NCBI GenBank assembly: GCA_019104905.1 | Contig: JAHRXB010000086.1 | Coordinates: 1 to 15,295 of the forward strand | Direction of reading: 5' to 3' | Source: Bdellovibrio sp. | GTDB lineage: Bacteria > Bdellovibrionota > Bdellovibrionia > Bdellovibrionales > Bdellovibrionaceae | Length of the DNA: 15,295 nt | Part shown: positions 8,752-15,171 of the stretch, one piece after another | How the letters are laid out: each line of letters opens with the position of its first letter | Numbering within the stretch: the stretch's first letter is position 1 | Position numbers and translations under genes: made by a program | Notes under the pieces: model-generated | Databases searched by the model: none | What the model was told of the DNA's origin: nothing | Seen by the model: only the letters and a program-made list of their open reading frames with translations

Positions 8752-10103
8752 GAAATGTCTCCCGCAACTGCCACCGTTTTAATATTCACAAATTCCAAAA
8801 TTCCAAAATGGCCCAACTCACGCCCATACCCGGACTCTTTAACGCCGCCAAAAGGAAGATGTGGATCTGACTTCACTTGATCATTGACCACGACAAATCC
8901 TGCCTGCAACTCTTTTTCCACCAACTCTTTGCCTTTTTTAATATCCTTCGTAAAGATCGCGCCCCCCAAACCATAGGGCGAGGAGTTTGCCAACTCAAAG
9001 GCCTCTTCGGCACTCTTCACAATGAAAATTGAAGCCACCGGCCCAAAGATCTCCTCCCGATGAAGGTCAGGGTGACTTTTCTCAAAAACCACCACGGTCG
9101 CAGGATAAAATGCACCTCCCCCTTGAGGAGCGGTCCCACCCAAGATCACTTTTCCCCCTAAGGACTTCAACTTTTCAACTTGCTCAATGATTTGATCCTG
9201 AAATCGTTTGCTTGCCAAAGGAGCTAACTCGGCCGTTTGTATTTCCTGCACATATTTGGCGATAAAATCTTTCGAGACGTCTTGATGGACGATAAATCTT
9301 TTCCCTGCCACACAGCTTTGTCCGGCATTGACCAGACGCGCTTTCACGCAAGTCTTCGCCGCCAACTCAACATCGGCATCCGGCAAAACCAAATACGCGT
9401 CACTCCCGCCGAGTTCTAACACGATCTTTTTGAGATTCTTTGCCGCCTCCATGGCCACCGCGCGACCACCCCGACTGCTTCCCGTGAATGTCACACCTTG
9501 CACATGAGGATCGGCAATGATCTGGGCTGCCACCTCGTGATTGACATGCACATTACGCAAAAGACGAATCTTCGAAGTTAATACAGAAAAAACTTTCCCA
9601 ATCAGCTCTGCCGTCCCCGCCGTCAGATCGGCATGTTTTAAAATAACCACATTCCCCGCCATAATCGCCGGAGCCGCAAAACGAATGGTCTGCCACAAAG
9701 GGAAGTTCCAAGGCATGATGCTAAAAATAACCCCCAGCGGCTGAAAGCTGACTTCGGCTAACATGTAGGGCGACGAAGTGACTTCTTGATTGTGCAACAT
9801 TCCTGAAGCTTCTTTGGCATAGTACTCACAGGTCACCGCACACTTTTCCACCTCGGCCTTTCCTTCCGAAAGAAGTTTTCCCATTTCTTGATTCATGATT
9901 TGCGCAAACTCAGCCTTATGCTCTCTCAACACCCGCGCCAAGTGATGAAGAATCTGAGAACGCTCTTGGTGAGAGGTTTTTCGCCAGATTTGAAAGTCGT
10001 GATGAGCGGACCTTAGCGCCAGTTCAGCCTCTTCCCAAGAAACATATCGATAACTTTTTAGAACTTCGCCGGTCGCGGGATTGACTGTGGAAAATGCGCT
10101 CAT
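8748..10103 (-). CDS. NAD(P)+-dependent aldehyde dehydrogenase, Sad/YneI-like (probable succinate-semialdehyde dehydrogenase)
   Basis: This 451-residue ALDH-superfamily enzyme has oxyanion Asn134 in MPWNFPLW, the cofactor-site Lys156 in ILKHA, general base Glu230 in LELGGSD and catalytic Cys264 in NAGQSC. The pattern PWNFPLWQ, LKHA, ELGGSD, FGGVKESGYGRELGHFG closely follows E. coli Sad/YneI, so succinate semialdehyde is the likeliest substrate, though substrate choice within this family is uncertain. The ATG at 10103 is preceded by GGAGG at 5 bases. An earlier in-frame ATG at 10136 has weaker support. Two oddities exist: residues 174-183 do not fit the family but fit well in another frame, and the conserved lysine-x-GDP loop before LAPLAS (about residue 291) is absent. 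The gene is coupled to tilS. Confidence 0.88.
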   Translation of the reverse strand: MSAFSTVNPATGEVLKSYRYVSWEEAELALRSAHHDFQIWRKTSHQERSQILHHLARVLREHKAEFAQIMNQEMGKLLSEGKAEVEKCAVTCEYYAKEASGMLHNQEVTSSPYMLAEVSFQPLGVIFSIMPWNFPLWQTIRFAAPAIMAGNVVILKHADLTAGTAELIGKVFSVLTSKIRLLRNVHVNHEVAAQIIADPHVQGVTFTGSSRGGRAVAMEAAKNLKKIVLELGGSDAYLVLPDADVELAAKTCVKARLVNAGQSCVAGKRFIVHQDVSKDFIAKYVQEIQTAELAPLASKRFQDQIIEQVEKLKSLGGKVILGGTAPQGGGAFYPATVVVFEKSHPDLHREEIFGPVASIFIVKSAEEAFELANSSPYGLGGAIFTKDIKKGKELVEKELQAGFVVVNDQVKSDPHLPFGGVKESGYGRELGHFGILEFVNIKTVAVAGDIS

Positions 10104-10164
10104 AACAACCTCCACCAAGAAGGCTGCCATAAACAAAGCGCAACGTAAACTGAGGAAAGAAATA

Positions 10165-10395
10165 TTAGAGAGCCGTAAAGACCTGATGGAAAGAAATCAC
10201 CAATCCCACCAAAAACACGCCCGTCATGGTTCCCCATGCGACGGACTTATAGAACTTGCCAAGCTGCATCGCCGGCCGAGCATAGGGTCTTTCTGTCGAC
10301 AACAGAGGAATGGGAGCCAACACAGATTTGATAAACTGATGGCAGCAACCACAAAAAAGAATGACCGAAATAAGACTTAGAATCTCTTGTTCCAT
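10165..10395 (-). CDS. Small two-helix membrane protein of unknown function
   Basis: The 76-residue product beginning MEQEILSL has two hydrophobic segments: residues 4-26, containing CGCC, and about 52-70, ending FHQVFTAL. I do not recognise a family. The frame is open back to 10560, but that part overlaps the upstream gene in another frame and is lysine/serine-rich noise. The start is uncertain. The ATG at 10395 has a purine-rich AAGAAAGA stretch just ahead, and in-frame GTG or TTG codons 30-42 bases upstream sit nearer an AAGGA. It lies 43 bases after the preceding gene and 61 bases before the aldehyde dehydrogenase, in the same direction, so it is probably co-transcribed. Confidence 0.55.
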   Translation of the reverse strand: MEQEILSLISVILFCGCCHQFIKSVLAPIPLLSTERPYARPAMQLGKFYKSVAWGTMTGVFLVGLVISFHQVFTAL

Positions 10396-10438
10396 GTCTT
10401 TCTTTTCGGTCACAAGACGTCTCAACTTGAGATCGTCC

Positions 10439-10801
10439 TTAGTCTGGTTTTGTGGGGTCTTTTTTGACGATATCGATTTCAGCAGTGATTTTAAATTTGT
10501 GCGTTTCCGCAAACTTAGAGGCCTCTTTGACGAAATCAATCTTTTGGATGATGCTGACAATTTCTTTTGTCACTCGTTGGGTCATTTCATCCTTGGATTT
10601 ATTCGCGCCCTGAATTAACAAATTCAAGGCTTCCTTCGGAAGTTTTAACTCCGACACGTAGGCGCGAAGATTTTCTTCCGTCATAAAAGCCGCACTGACC
10701 CCGGCCGTAAAAACTTTTTTTACGGTATCACCCAGAAGACCTTTAAGATCTCCACTTAAGTGCTCTTTATCATCTTTTTTGTTACTGTCATCAGACGCCA
10801 T
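10439..10801 (-). CDS. Unrecognised helical protein, weakly phasin-like
   Basis: The 120-residue product is charged and has no signal peptide. It starts with a hydrophilic stretch (MASDDSNKKDDKEH), then GLLGDTVKKVFTAGVSAAFMTEENLR (about 21-46), a long amphipathic helical region (about 50-100) and a C-terminal beta-like tail, FKITAEIDIVKKDP. The helical middle is loosely like phasins or granule-associated proteins, but this is a composition-level resemblance and not an assignment. It overlaps the end of the SRPBCC gene by 11 bases, which implies linked expression. Only a weak GAAGCAG element precedes its ATG. Confidence 0.75.
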   Translation of the reverse strand: MASDDSNKKDDKEHLSGDLKGLLGDTVKKVFTAGVSAAFMTEENLRAYVSELKLPKEALNLLIQGANKSKDEMTQRVTKEIVSIIQKIDFVKEASKFAETHKFKITAEIDIVKKDPTKPD

Positions 10802-11222
10802 AGAGCTGCTTCACTCTCTTTTGGTAACTGCTAATCATATTCGGAAGATTCACACTGACCAAGGCATTTGCAATAGGCCCGGGAACAAACATATTGAAAG
10901 TCGCTTCCACCGTATAAGTGGCTCTGGTTTTTCCCGCTTCGTTTTCAAGTTTCCAAGAGCCTACCGAGGTCTTAAAGATATCGCCGGAAGCAAACTCCCA
11001 GGTTATGCTTTGCGAAGCCGTTTCCGTCATCCACAAAGAATATTTAAAGGATTTCATCACCTGAACATGATATTCAACGAGCTTACGATTGCCTTCGCTT
11101 TTAAGAACCTTGCATTGCTTCACTTCAGCAAGAAACTCATGATATTTTTCGTAATCAGAAATGATTTTAAAAAACTGTTCTGGTGTGCAGTTAAAAACTT
11201 CGGTCGTTGATGCTTTTGCCAT
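10791..11222 (-). CDS. SRPBCC (START/Coq10/RatA-like) family protein
   Basis: This 143-residue single-domain protein matches the START-like lipid- or hydrophobic-ligand-binding fold in length and pattern. It has a TPEQFFKIISDYEKYHEFL motif near residues 13-31, a central beta region with SWKL and YTVEATF, and a long C-terminal helix (about 120-140). RatA and Coq10 proteins show the same order. Coq10 binds quinone, while RatA was named for a ribosome effect, so the molecular job here is open. The ATG at 11222 has no clear ribosome site. A TTGACT 35-40 bases upstream could be part of a promoter giving a very short leader. The next gene overlaps its end. Confidence 0.82.
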   Translation of the reverse strand: MAKASTTEVFNCTPEQFFKIISDYEKYHEFLAEVKQCKVLKSEGNRKLVEYHVQVMKSFKYSLWMTETASQSITWEFASGDIFKTSVGSWKLENEAGKTRATYTVEATFNMFVPGPIANALVSVNLPNMISSYQKRVKQLYGV

Positions 11223-11294
11223 AGGCTTTTAGTGTGTCTTTTCATAAACACTGAGTCAACGCAGGCCTAGACCATTGAAGTATTATGTTTCAAA
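11223..11294 (-). promoter_or_regulatory. Possible weak promoter in the 72-bp gap before the SRPBCC gene
   Basis: This is one of the larger intergenic gaps in the minus-strand train. It contains TTGACT, a good -35 match, followed after 17 bases by CACACT, a poor -10. The implied transcript start would lie within a few bases of the ATG, giving a nearly leaderless message, which agrees with the missing ribosome site. An alternative TTGAAA/CATAAT pairing is too close to be a promoter. Confidence 0.25.
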
Positions 11295-11591
11295 TTATTG
11301 AGGCTTTTTAAACAACGCTTCGGCCGCCGCACGAAGGGCCGCCGCTTTATCAACCACTCCGGCGCCTCCTTTGCGAGGAGTAAAATAGTCACAGAAGTTC
11401 GCACGGTCTTTTTCACGAACCACGTCTGCCGCCGTTTCACGACATTCGTTATAAACTTTAGGATCATAGTGCTCACAGTTCTTACACACATGCACATCCG
11501 AACGACAATGAGGACATTCCTCTCGTCGCCCAATCAGCCCCGCAAAGGTCAATTCTTTGTTGCAGTTAAAACAAATGAGCTTCGTTTCCAT
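11295..11591 (-). CDS. Cysteine-rich zinc-ribbon protein of unknown function
   Basis: The 98-residue product has three CxxC pairs at residues 7-10, 26-29 and 36-39 plus Cys50 and Cys67, enough for two metal sites. The first two pairs form a classic zinc ribbon (CFNC and CPHC), and the later CKNC, NEC and FCDYF cysteines look like a second cluster. The C-terminal 25 residues are an alanine-rich helix. I do not recognise a named family. The ATG at 11591 lies about 4 bases after GGAAGG. An ATG at 11603 would add four residues (MEGI) and cannot be excluded. An inverted repeat lies just ahead of it, between glpX and this gene. Confidence 0.78.
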   Translation of the reverse strand: METKLICFNCNKELTFAGLIGRREECPHCRSDVHVCKNCEHYDPKVYNECRETAADVVREKDRANFCDYFTPRKGGAGVVDKAAALRAAAEALFKKPQ

Positions 11592-11604
11592 GATCCCTTC
11601 CATT

Positions 11605-11627
11605 AGGTACCTGGGAGACAGGTACCT
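11605..11627. repeat. GGTACC-centred inverted repeat between glpX and the zinc-ribbon gene
   Basis: Perfect 9-bp arms AGGTACCTG (11605-11613) and CAGGTACCT (11619-11627) flank a 5-base loop. Each arm itself contains the 8-bp palindrome AGGTACCT, so the element is both an inverted and a direct repeat. No T-run follows on either strand, so it is not a standard intrinsic terminator. The ACAGGTACC core resembles extragenic palindromes of the kind mobilised by REP-associated tyrosine transposases. That link is recall and inference. Confidence 0.7.
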
Positions 11628-11633
11628 TCCGAA

Positions 11634-12596
11634 CTAACCTTTAGGCTTTTTTGTTAAATCATGATGAGCTTCGATGGTGCGGATCGTGCCGGTGGCAGAT
11701 CTCATCACCAAAGAATGGGTTTTTGCTTTCCCATCAGCCATGAAACGGACACCCTTTAACAAAGCGCCATCCGTTACACCCGTTGCGATAAACATCACAG
11801 AACCCGTCGCCAACTCGTCCATCGTAAATTTCTTTTCAGGGTTGGCAATGCCCATGCGTTTGGCGCGCGCGATTTCTTCTTCATTTCTAAATTTCAAGCG
11901 ACCTTGGAAGTCTCCCCCCAAACACTGCATCGCTGCGGCTGAAATCACTCCCTCAGGAGCCCCACCAACGCCGATTAACAAATCAATCCCTGAATCCGGC
12001 CAAGCTGCCGCTACCGCTGCGGAAACGTCTCCATCACCGATTAGGTGAATGCGTGCGCCTGTCTTACGGGCCTCTGTAATCAATGATTCATGACGAGGGC
12101 GATTCAAGATCACGACAGTCAGATCACTGACTGGCTTACGCAAAGCCTCGGCCACCGCGTGAATATTTTCAGTCGCGGACTTATCAATATCAATCTTACC
12201 GCGAGCCTCTGGGCCGCAAGCAATTTTATCCATGTAGGTGTCTGGCGCATGCAAAAACTTTCCTTTTTCCGCAACCGCGATCACAGAGATCGCGCCGACT
12301 CCGCCAGTCGCACAAATAGTGGTTCCCTCTAGTGGATCTAAAGCAATATCCAGAGGGGGAGCATCTTCCGCTTTTGTCCCCACTTTTTCGCCGATATATA
12401 ACATAGGAGCTTCATCACGCTCGCCTTCGCCGATCACGACAGTTCCGTCCATACGAACAGAGTCGAAAGCCTTTCTCATCGCATCAACGGCCGCCGCATC
12501 CGCCGCCTTTTCATCTCCACGACCCATCCAACGAGCAGACGCCAACGCCGCCGCTTCCGTTACACGCACAAATTCTAAAGCCAGGTTTCTATCCAT
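11634..12596 (-). CDS. glpX: GlpX, class II fructose-1,6-bisphosphatase
   Basis: GlpX hydrolyses fructose-1,6-bisphosphate to fructose-6-phosphate, the committed step of gluconeogenesis. A cell feeding on prey protein and nucleotides would need it. The 320-residue length is typical. Metal and substrate motifs are present: Asp33, GEGERDEAPML (56-66), DPLEGTT (87-93), GDGD (187-190) and GGAPEG (211-216). The ATG at 12596 lies 8 bases after GGAG inside the thioesterase gene, whose end it overlaps by 22 bases. No class I enzyme is visible in the window. Confidence 0.96.
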   Translation of the reverse strand: MDRNLALEFVRVTEAAALASARWMGRGDEKAADAAAVDAMRKAFDSVRMDGTVVIGEGERDEAPMLYIGEKVGTKAEDAPPLDIALDPLEGTTICATGGVGAISVIAVAEKGKFLHAPDTYMDKIACGPEARGKIDIDKSATENIHAVAEALRKPVSDLTVVILNRPRHESLITEARKTGARIHLIGDGDVSAAVAAAWPDSGIDLLIGVGGAPEGVISAAAMQCLGGDFQGRLKFRNEEEIARAKRMGIANPEKKFTMDELATGSVMFIATGVTDGALLKGVRFMADGKAKTHSLVMRSATGTIRTIEAHHDLTKKPKG

Positions 12597-12985
12597 TTTT
12601 CACTCTCCATGGCGGCTTTCATATCAGCCGGAAGTCTTAATAATTTTAAATCAGGTCCTAACGCCACATGCACCGTTTTTGCCACCGAACAAATTTCTCC
12701 ACCGCGCCCTCGCAGTCGATATTGAAAAATGATGCGATTGCCTTCCGTTTTTCCCTGCACCTCGATCTCGAGATCATCTCCGAAAAAGGTCGGTTTCATA
12801 TGCTTTACGTGAGTTTCATAAACCGCGAAATGACTTGCCGATCCCGGCGTTTGATAGTCAATCAGCCCTTTGCCATGGGCCCAGGCTACCCGCGCTTCTT
12901 CGTAAAAACGCAAATAGTTGCTATGGTGAACTATTCCCATCAGGTCGGTTTCATAAAACTGCACTTTGTGGCGATGAATAAACAT
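12575..12985 (-). CDS. YbgC-like hotdog-fold acyl-CoA thioesterase
   Basis: This 136-residue single hotdog domain is of the 4-hydroxybenzoyl-CoA thioesterase/YbgC type. The N-terminal signature FYETDLMGIVHHSNYLRFYE (10-29) holds the catalytic Asp14 and the His20-His21 and Asn23-Tyr24 positions, and the following helix, EEARVAW, is typical. YbgC proteins hydrolyse short-chain or ACP-linked thioesters and often sit in the tol-pal operon. Here no tol gene is adjacent, so the gene name is withheld. It is the first gene of the minus-strand train, and no strong ribosome site precedes its ATG. Divergent pgsA lies 50 bases away. Confidence 0.88.
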   Translation of the reverse strand: MFIHRHKVQFYETDLMGIVHHSNYLRFYEEARVAWAHGKGLIDYQTPGSASHFAVYETHVKHMKPTFFGDDLEIEVQGKTEGNRIIFQYRLRGRGGEICSVAKTVHVALGPDLKLLRLPADMKAAMESEKWIETWL

Positions 12986-13035
12986 TGATTATTTCTAGAC
13001 TAAACTGGTACGTTGAAGCAACTAAAAGGACGAAA
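12986..13035. promoter_or_regulatory. 50-bp divergent gap between the thioesterase gene and pgsA
   Basis: This gap must serve expression in both directions unless promoters lie inside the genes. Toward the thioesterase, TTGCTT and TAGAAA are spaced 18 bases, with the latter about 7 bases before the ATG, which would make a leaderless message. Toward pgsA, TTGATT is followed after 17 bases by a poor GTACGT. The calls are by eye and weak. The AAGGA site for pgsA at 13026-13030 is clear. Confidence 0.35.
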
Positions 13036-13596
13036 ATGACGGCCACGGAATTTCAAAAAAAACTCGCCATGCGCATCACACTCAGTCGCATCTTTATGGT
13101 GCCCGTTATTGTGGCACTCATGTGGCCAGATACACTGACGTGGAATGTTGTCGCCGCGATCTGTTTCATTTTAGCCTCAATCACAGATTACTATGACGGG
13201 TATTACGCAAGAAAATACAACGCCGTTAGTAATTTCGGAAAATTCATGGACCCCATTGCCGACAAAATCCTAGTCACTAGTGTCTTGGCAATGCTTCTAG
13301 CGCAAGGAAAGATCGACGCCTGGATGGTGATCATCATCTTGGCCCGGGATAACTTTATCGGGGGCATCCGCTCCGTTGCCGCGGCAGATCAAATCATTAT
13401 TGCCGCCAAACCCGCGGGAAAATGGAAGACGGCCATGCAGATGATCGCTATCCCCATTGTAATTATTGGAAATATGGACCCTTATCTCCCGTATTTGGAC
13501 AAAATTGGCTACGGAGTCTTGTGGGTTAGCGTCATTTTGAGTATAACCAGCGGTATCGAATACTATGTAGGATATCTTAAAAGCCGTAAGGCTTAA
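13036..13596 (+). CDS. pgsA: CDP-alcohol phosphatidyltransferase, probable PgsA (phosphatidylglycerophosphate synthase)
   Basis: PgsA transfers a phosphatidyl group from CDP-diacylglycerol to glycerol-3-phosphate at the inner membrane, the committed step to phosphatidylglycerol and cardiolipin. The 186-residue length is typical. The full family motif D-x2-DG-x2-AR-x8-G-x3-D-x3-D is present as Asp51, Asp54-Gly55, Ala58-Arg59, Gly68, Asp72 and Asp76, so the active site is complete. About five to six hydrophobic helices are seen. The ATG at 13036 lies 5 bases after AAGGA. The frame is open back to 12985, but that would run to the very start of the divergent gene and lacks a ribosome site. Phosphatidylserine or other CDP-alcohol synthases are less likely given the size and the N-terminal TLSRIFMVP. 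Confidence 0.92.
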   Translation: MTATEFQKKLAMRITLSRIFMVPVIVALMWPDTLTWNVVAAICFILASITDYYDGYYARKYNAVSNFGKFMDPIADKILVTSVLAMLLAQGKIDAWMVIIILARDNFIGGIRSVAAADQIIIAAKPAGKWKTAMQMIAIPIVIIGNMDPYLPYLDKIGYGVLWVSVILSITSGIEYYVGYLKSRKA

Positions 13597-13606
13597 TGGA
13601 CGATGT

Positions 13607-13747
13607 ATGCTTTTGTACCTCTCTCCCAGTAATTGGTTTTTTATTTTCTTAGCGCTGCTTTTAAGCAGCTATTTGAAGATTGCCTCCGCGAAAACTCAAA
13701 AGCCTGTGATTTTCGCCAGCTCCTCTTTTGCGCAGATCCTTCGTTAA
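13607..13747 (+). pseudogene. Short exported ORF, possible truncated solute-binding protein (ModA-like)
   Basis: A 46-codon frame begins at an ATG 10 bases after the pgsA stop. The product has a hydrophobic signal-like stretch (WFFIFLALLLSSYL, residues 10-23), a possible cleavage at IASA (25-28), then KTQKPVIFASSSFAQILR and a TAA stop. The mature part resembles the first strand and helix of periplasmic binding proteins such as ModA (pattern VxFAAASL). Real members run to over 220 residues, yet this ends five bases before the convergent tolC-like gene. The simplest reading is the remnant of a gene whose rest was lost. It could instead be a small exported peptide or chance. A weak GGA lies 6 bases before the ATG. 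Confidence 0.35.
13653..13669. repeat. Short inverted repeat downstream of the tolC-like gene
   Basis: GCTGCTT and AAGCAGC are separated by two bases, on the outgoing side of both the pgsA and tolC-like genes. As RNA it would form a GCTGC/GCAGC stem with a 6-base loop. There is no T-run after it on either strand, so a terminator role is weak. It falls inside the short ORF described at 13607. Confidence 0.35.
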
Positions 13748-13751
13748 AACT

Positions 13752-15122
13752 CTACTCCCATTGCGCAAGCTTTTTTCCCGTACTGAGTTCTAGATTTAAG
13801 ATCGCTTCGATAGCACCCATTTTCGCATTCACGGCTCCGGCTTTAGCCCGATAAAGCTCCGCCTCGGCATCTAAAACATCCGTATTGGTTCGCGCCCCTG
13901 CCTTAAGCCCCTCTTCAGCAAGACGGACACTTTCTTCTGATTTTATAATGTCATTTAAACGTGAATCATAGACGGCACAATAATAGAGATACTTCTTCTG
14001 CCAAAATTCTAAATCCCTTTTTGCTTTCAATTCCGACTGACGAAGAGTCCTGTCTGCCTGATATCTTTGCTCGATGCTTTGTTTGGATTTTGCGATGGAG
14101 GTCATTCCGTCAAAAATATTCCAGGTCAGCATAATTCCATAGTTATAGGCATCTCGGAAATTATCGTAGTCATCAAAACGATCATTGCGATTGTTGTAGT
14201 ACTGATATTGACCAAAGAGAGAAACCCGCGGGACCCAGTATCTTTCTGCGGCATCCTCCTGGTACTGAAAACCCTCTGACTTTTTTTGCAAGGCCACCAA
14301 GTCCTTCCGCTCTGCTTTTTCATAGCTCTTCAGATCACGGACCCACTCCGTTTTTAACTGCGGAAGTCCTCCACTCACACCCGAAATATTCTCATCTTCA
14401 CCCAAAGCTTCACTCAATCGTGCGCGTGACAGTTCCACATTGTCAGTGGCATTTAAAAACTCGGTCTGCGCCTCACTGAGCTGAACCTCCACTCGTAGGA
14501 CATCATAGTGAGTCGAGGCCCCGACCTTTTTTAGCAACCGAACATTTTTCAGATGATCTTGTAAAGCTCGCAAGTTTTGCACCGCCACGTCGTTGAGTTC
14601 TTTGGCTGCGACCACCTTAAAAAATAGAAGGGTCACTTCGCGCTCAAGCTGAAACGTCACCCAGTCCTGATCGGCTTTCGCGGAGACTTCAAAAGACTCT
14701 GTGCTTCGATAACGATTCATACTGGAAAAACCATCAAACAAGGACCACTGCGCCGTGAGATACAAGTTTGTTGTCGGTGTGATTTGCGGAATCGAAAGAG
14801 GAGCCCCCCCTAAATTCACGTCCATGAACACATACCTTTTATCGAAAAGATAACTGGCTTGAGCAGACAGTGTCGGAAGAAAGCCTGAATAGGATTCTTT
14901 TGTTTTCCAAAGACTTTCACGATACTGCGACTGCGCCCTTTGAATCTTTGGCGAATTCATAGTGGCTTTTTGCAGAGCTTCGTTCAAACGAAGCTCTGTC
15001 GCTTGGGCCGAAAAAAATAGAAAAGCCGAGAGCGCTATCAGCATGACGGTCATTGTATGTCGAGAACGAAGCTTCTGAAAACCAACGGTCTCAGACTCCC
15101 GAGCTGCTTTGTTTAAGATCAT
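13752..15122 (-). CDS. TolC-family outer membrane efflux/secretion protein
   Basis: This 456-residue OEP-family protein forms a trimeric channel-tunnel from the outer membrane into the periplasm, serving efflux pumps or type I secretion. The signal-peptide core is residues 25-40 with a likely cleavage after SAQA at 41. The unusual part is a 24-residue hydrophilic leader before MTVMLIAL. An internal ATG (15053) would give a conventional signal peptide, but neither start has a clear ribosome site. Two OEP repeats follow: about 46-245 (LNEALQKA, YFDKR-type strands, LFDGFSS) and about 280-450 (YNYGIMLTWNIFDGMTS, then LKAGARTNTDVLDAEAELYRAKA). No inner-membrane pump or adaptor gene is within view. 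Upstream lie two perfect inverted repeats suggesting regulation. Confidence 0.9.
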   Translation of the reverse strand: MILNKAARESETVGFQKLRSRHTMTVMLIALSAFLFFSAQATELRLNEALQKATMNSPKIQRAQSQYRESLWKTKESYSGFLPTLSAQASYLFDKRYVFMDVNLGGAPLSIPQITPTTNLYLTAQWSLFDGFSSMNRYRSTESFEVSAKADQDWVTFQLEREVTLLFFKVVAAKELNDVAVQNLRALQDHLKNVRLLKKVGASTHYDVLRVEVQLSEAQTEFLNATDNVELSRARLSEALGEDENISGVSGGLPQLKTEWVRDLKSYEKAERKDLVALQKKSEGFQYQEDAAERYWVPRVSLFGQYQYYNNRNDRFDDYDNFRDAYNYGIMLTWNIFDGMTSIAKSKQSIEQRYQADRTLRQSELKAKRDLEFWQKKYLYYCAVYDSRLNDIIKSEESVRLAEEGLKAGARTNTDVLDAEAELYRAKAGAVNAKMGAIEAILNLELSTGKKLAQWE

Positions 15123-15142
15123 CGTTAGGATCGAGTCTTTTA

Positions 15143-15163
15143 TTGTCGATCCGCAATCGACAA
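15143..15163. promoter_or_regulatory. Perfect 8-bp inverted repeat just upstream of the tolC-like gene, likely operator
   Basis: Arms TTGTCGAT (15143-15150) and ATCGACAA (15156-15163) are separated by 5 bases. On the minus strand the outer TTGTCG could act as a -35, with TAAAAG as a -10 about 15 bases on, so a protein bound here would cover the promoter. That is inference. The dyad itself is read directly and lies 21-41 bases before the annotated ATG. Confidence 0.6.
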
Positions 15164-15171
15164 ATGCATTA

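Noticed and set aside
10779..11210. 143-codon plus-strand frame opposite the SRPBCC gene
   Set aside because: The minus-strand frame has the START-like pattern and the neighbouring gene overlap, and the plus frame has neither.
11298..11606. 102-codon plus-strand frame opposite the zinc-ribbon gene
   Set aside because: It mirrors the whole length of the opposite gene and shows no domain, whereas the minus-strand frame has ordered CxxC pairs.
12238..12732. 164-codon plus-strand frame opposite glpX and the thioesterase gene
   Set aside because: It is antisense to well-supported genes with low-complexity alanine/serine content typical of a shadow frame.
13633..13854. 73-codon plus-strand frame after pgsA
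   Set aside because: More than a third of it is antisense to the end of the tolC-like gene, and the composition is not protein-like. The overlapping 13607 frame is the better candidate.
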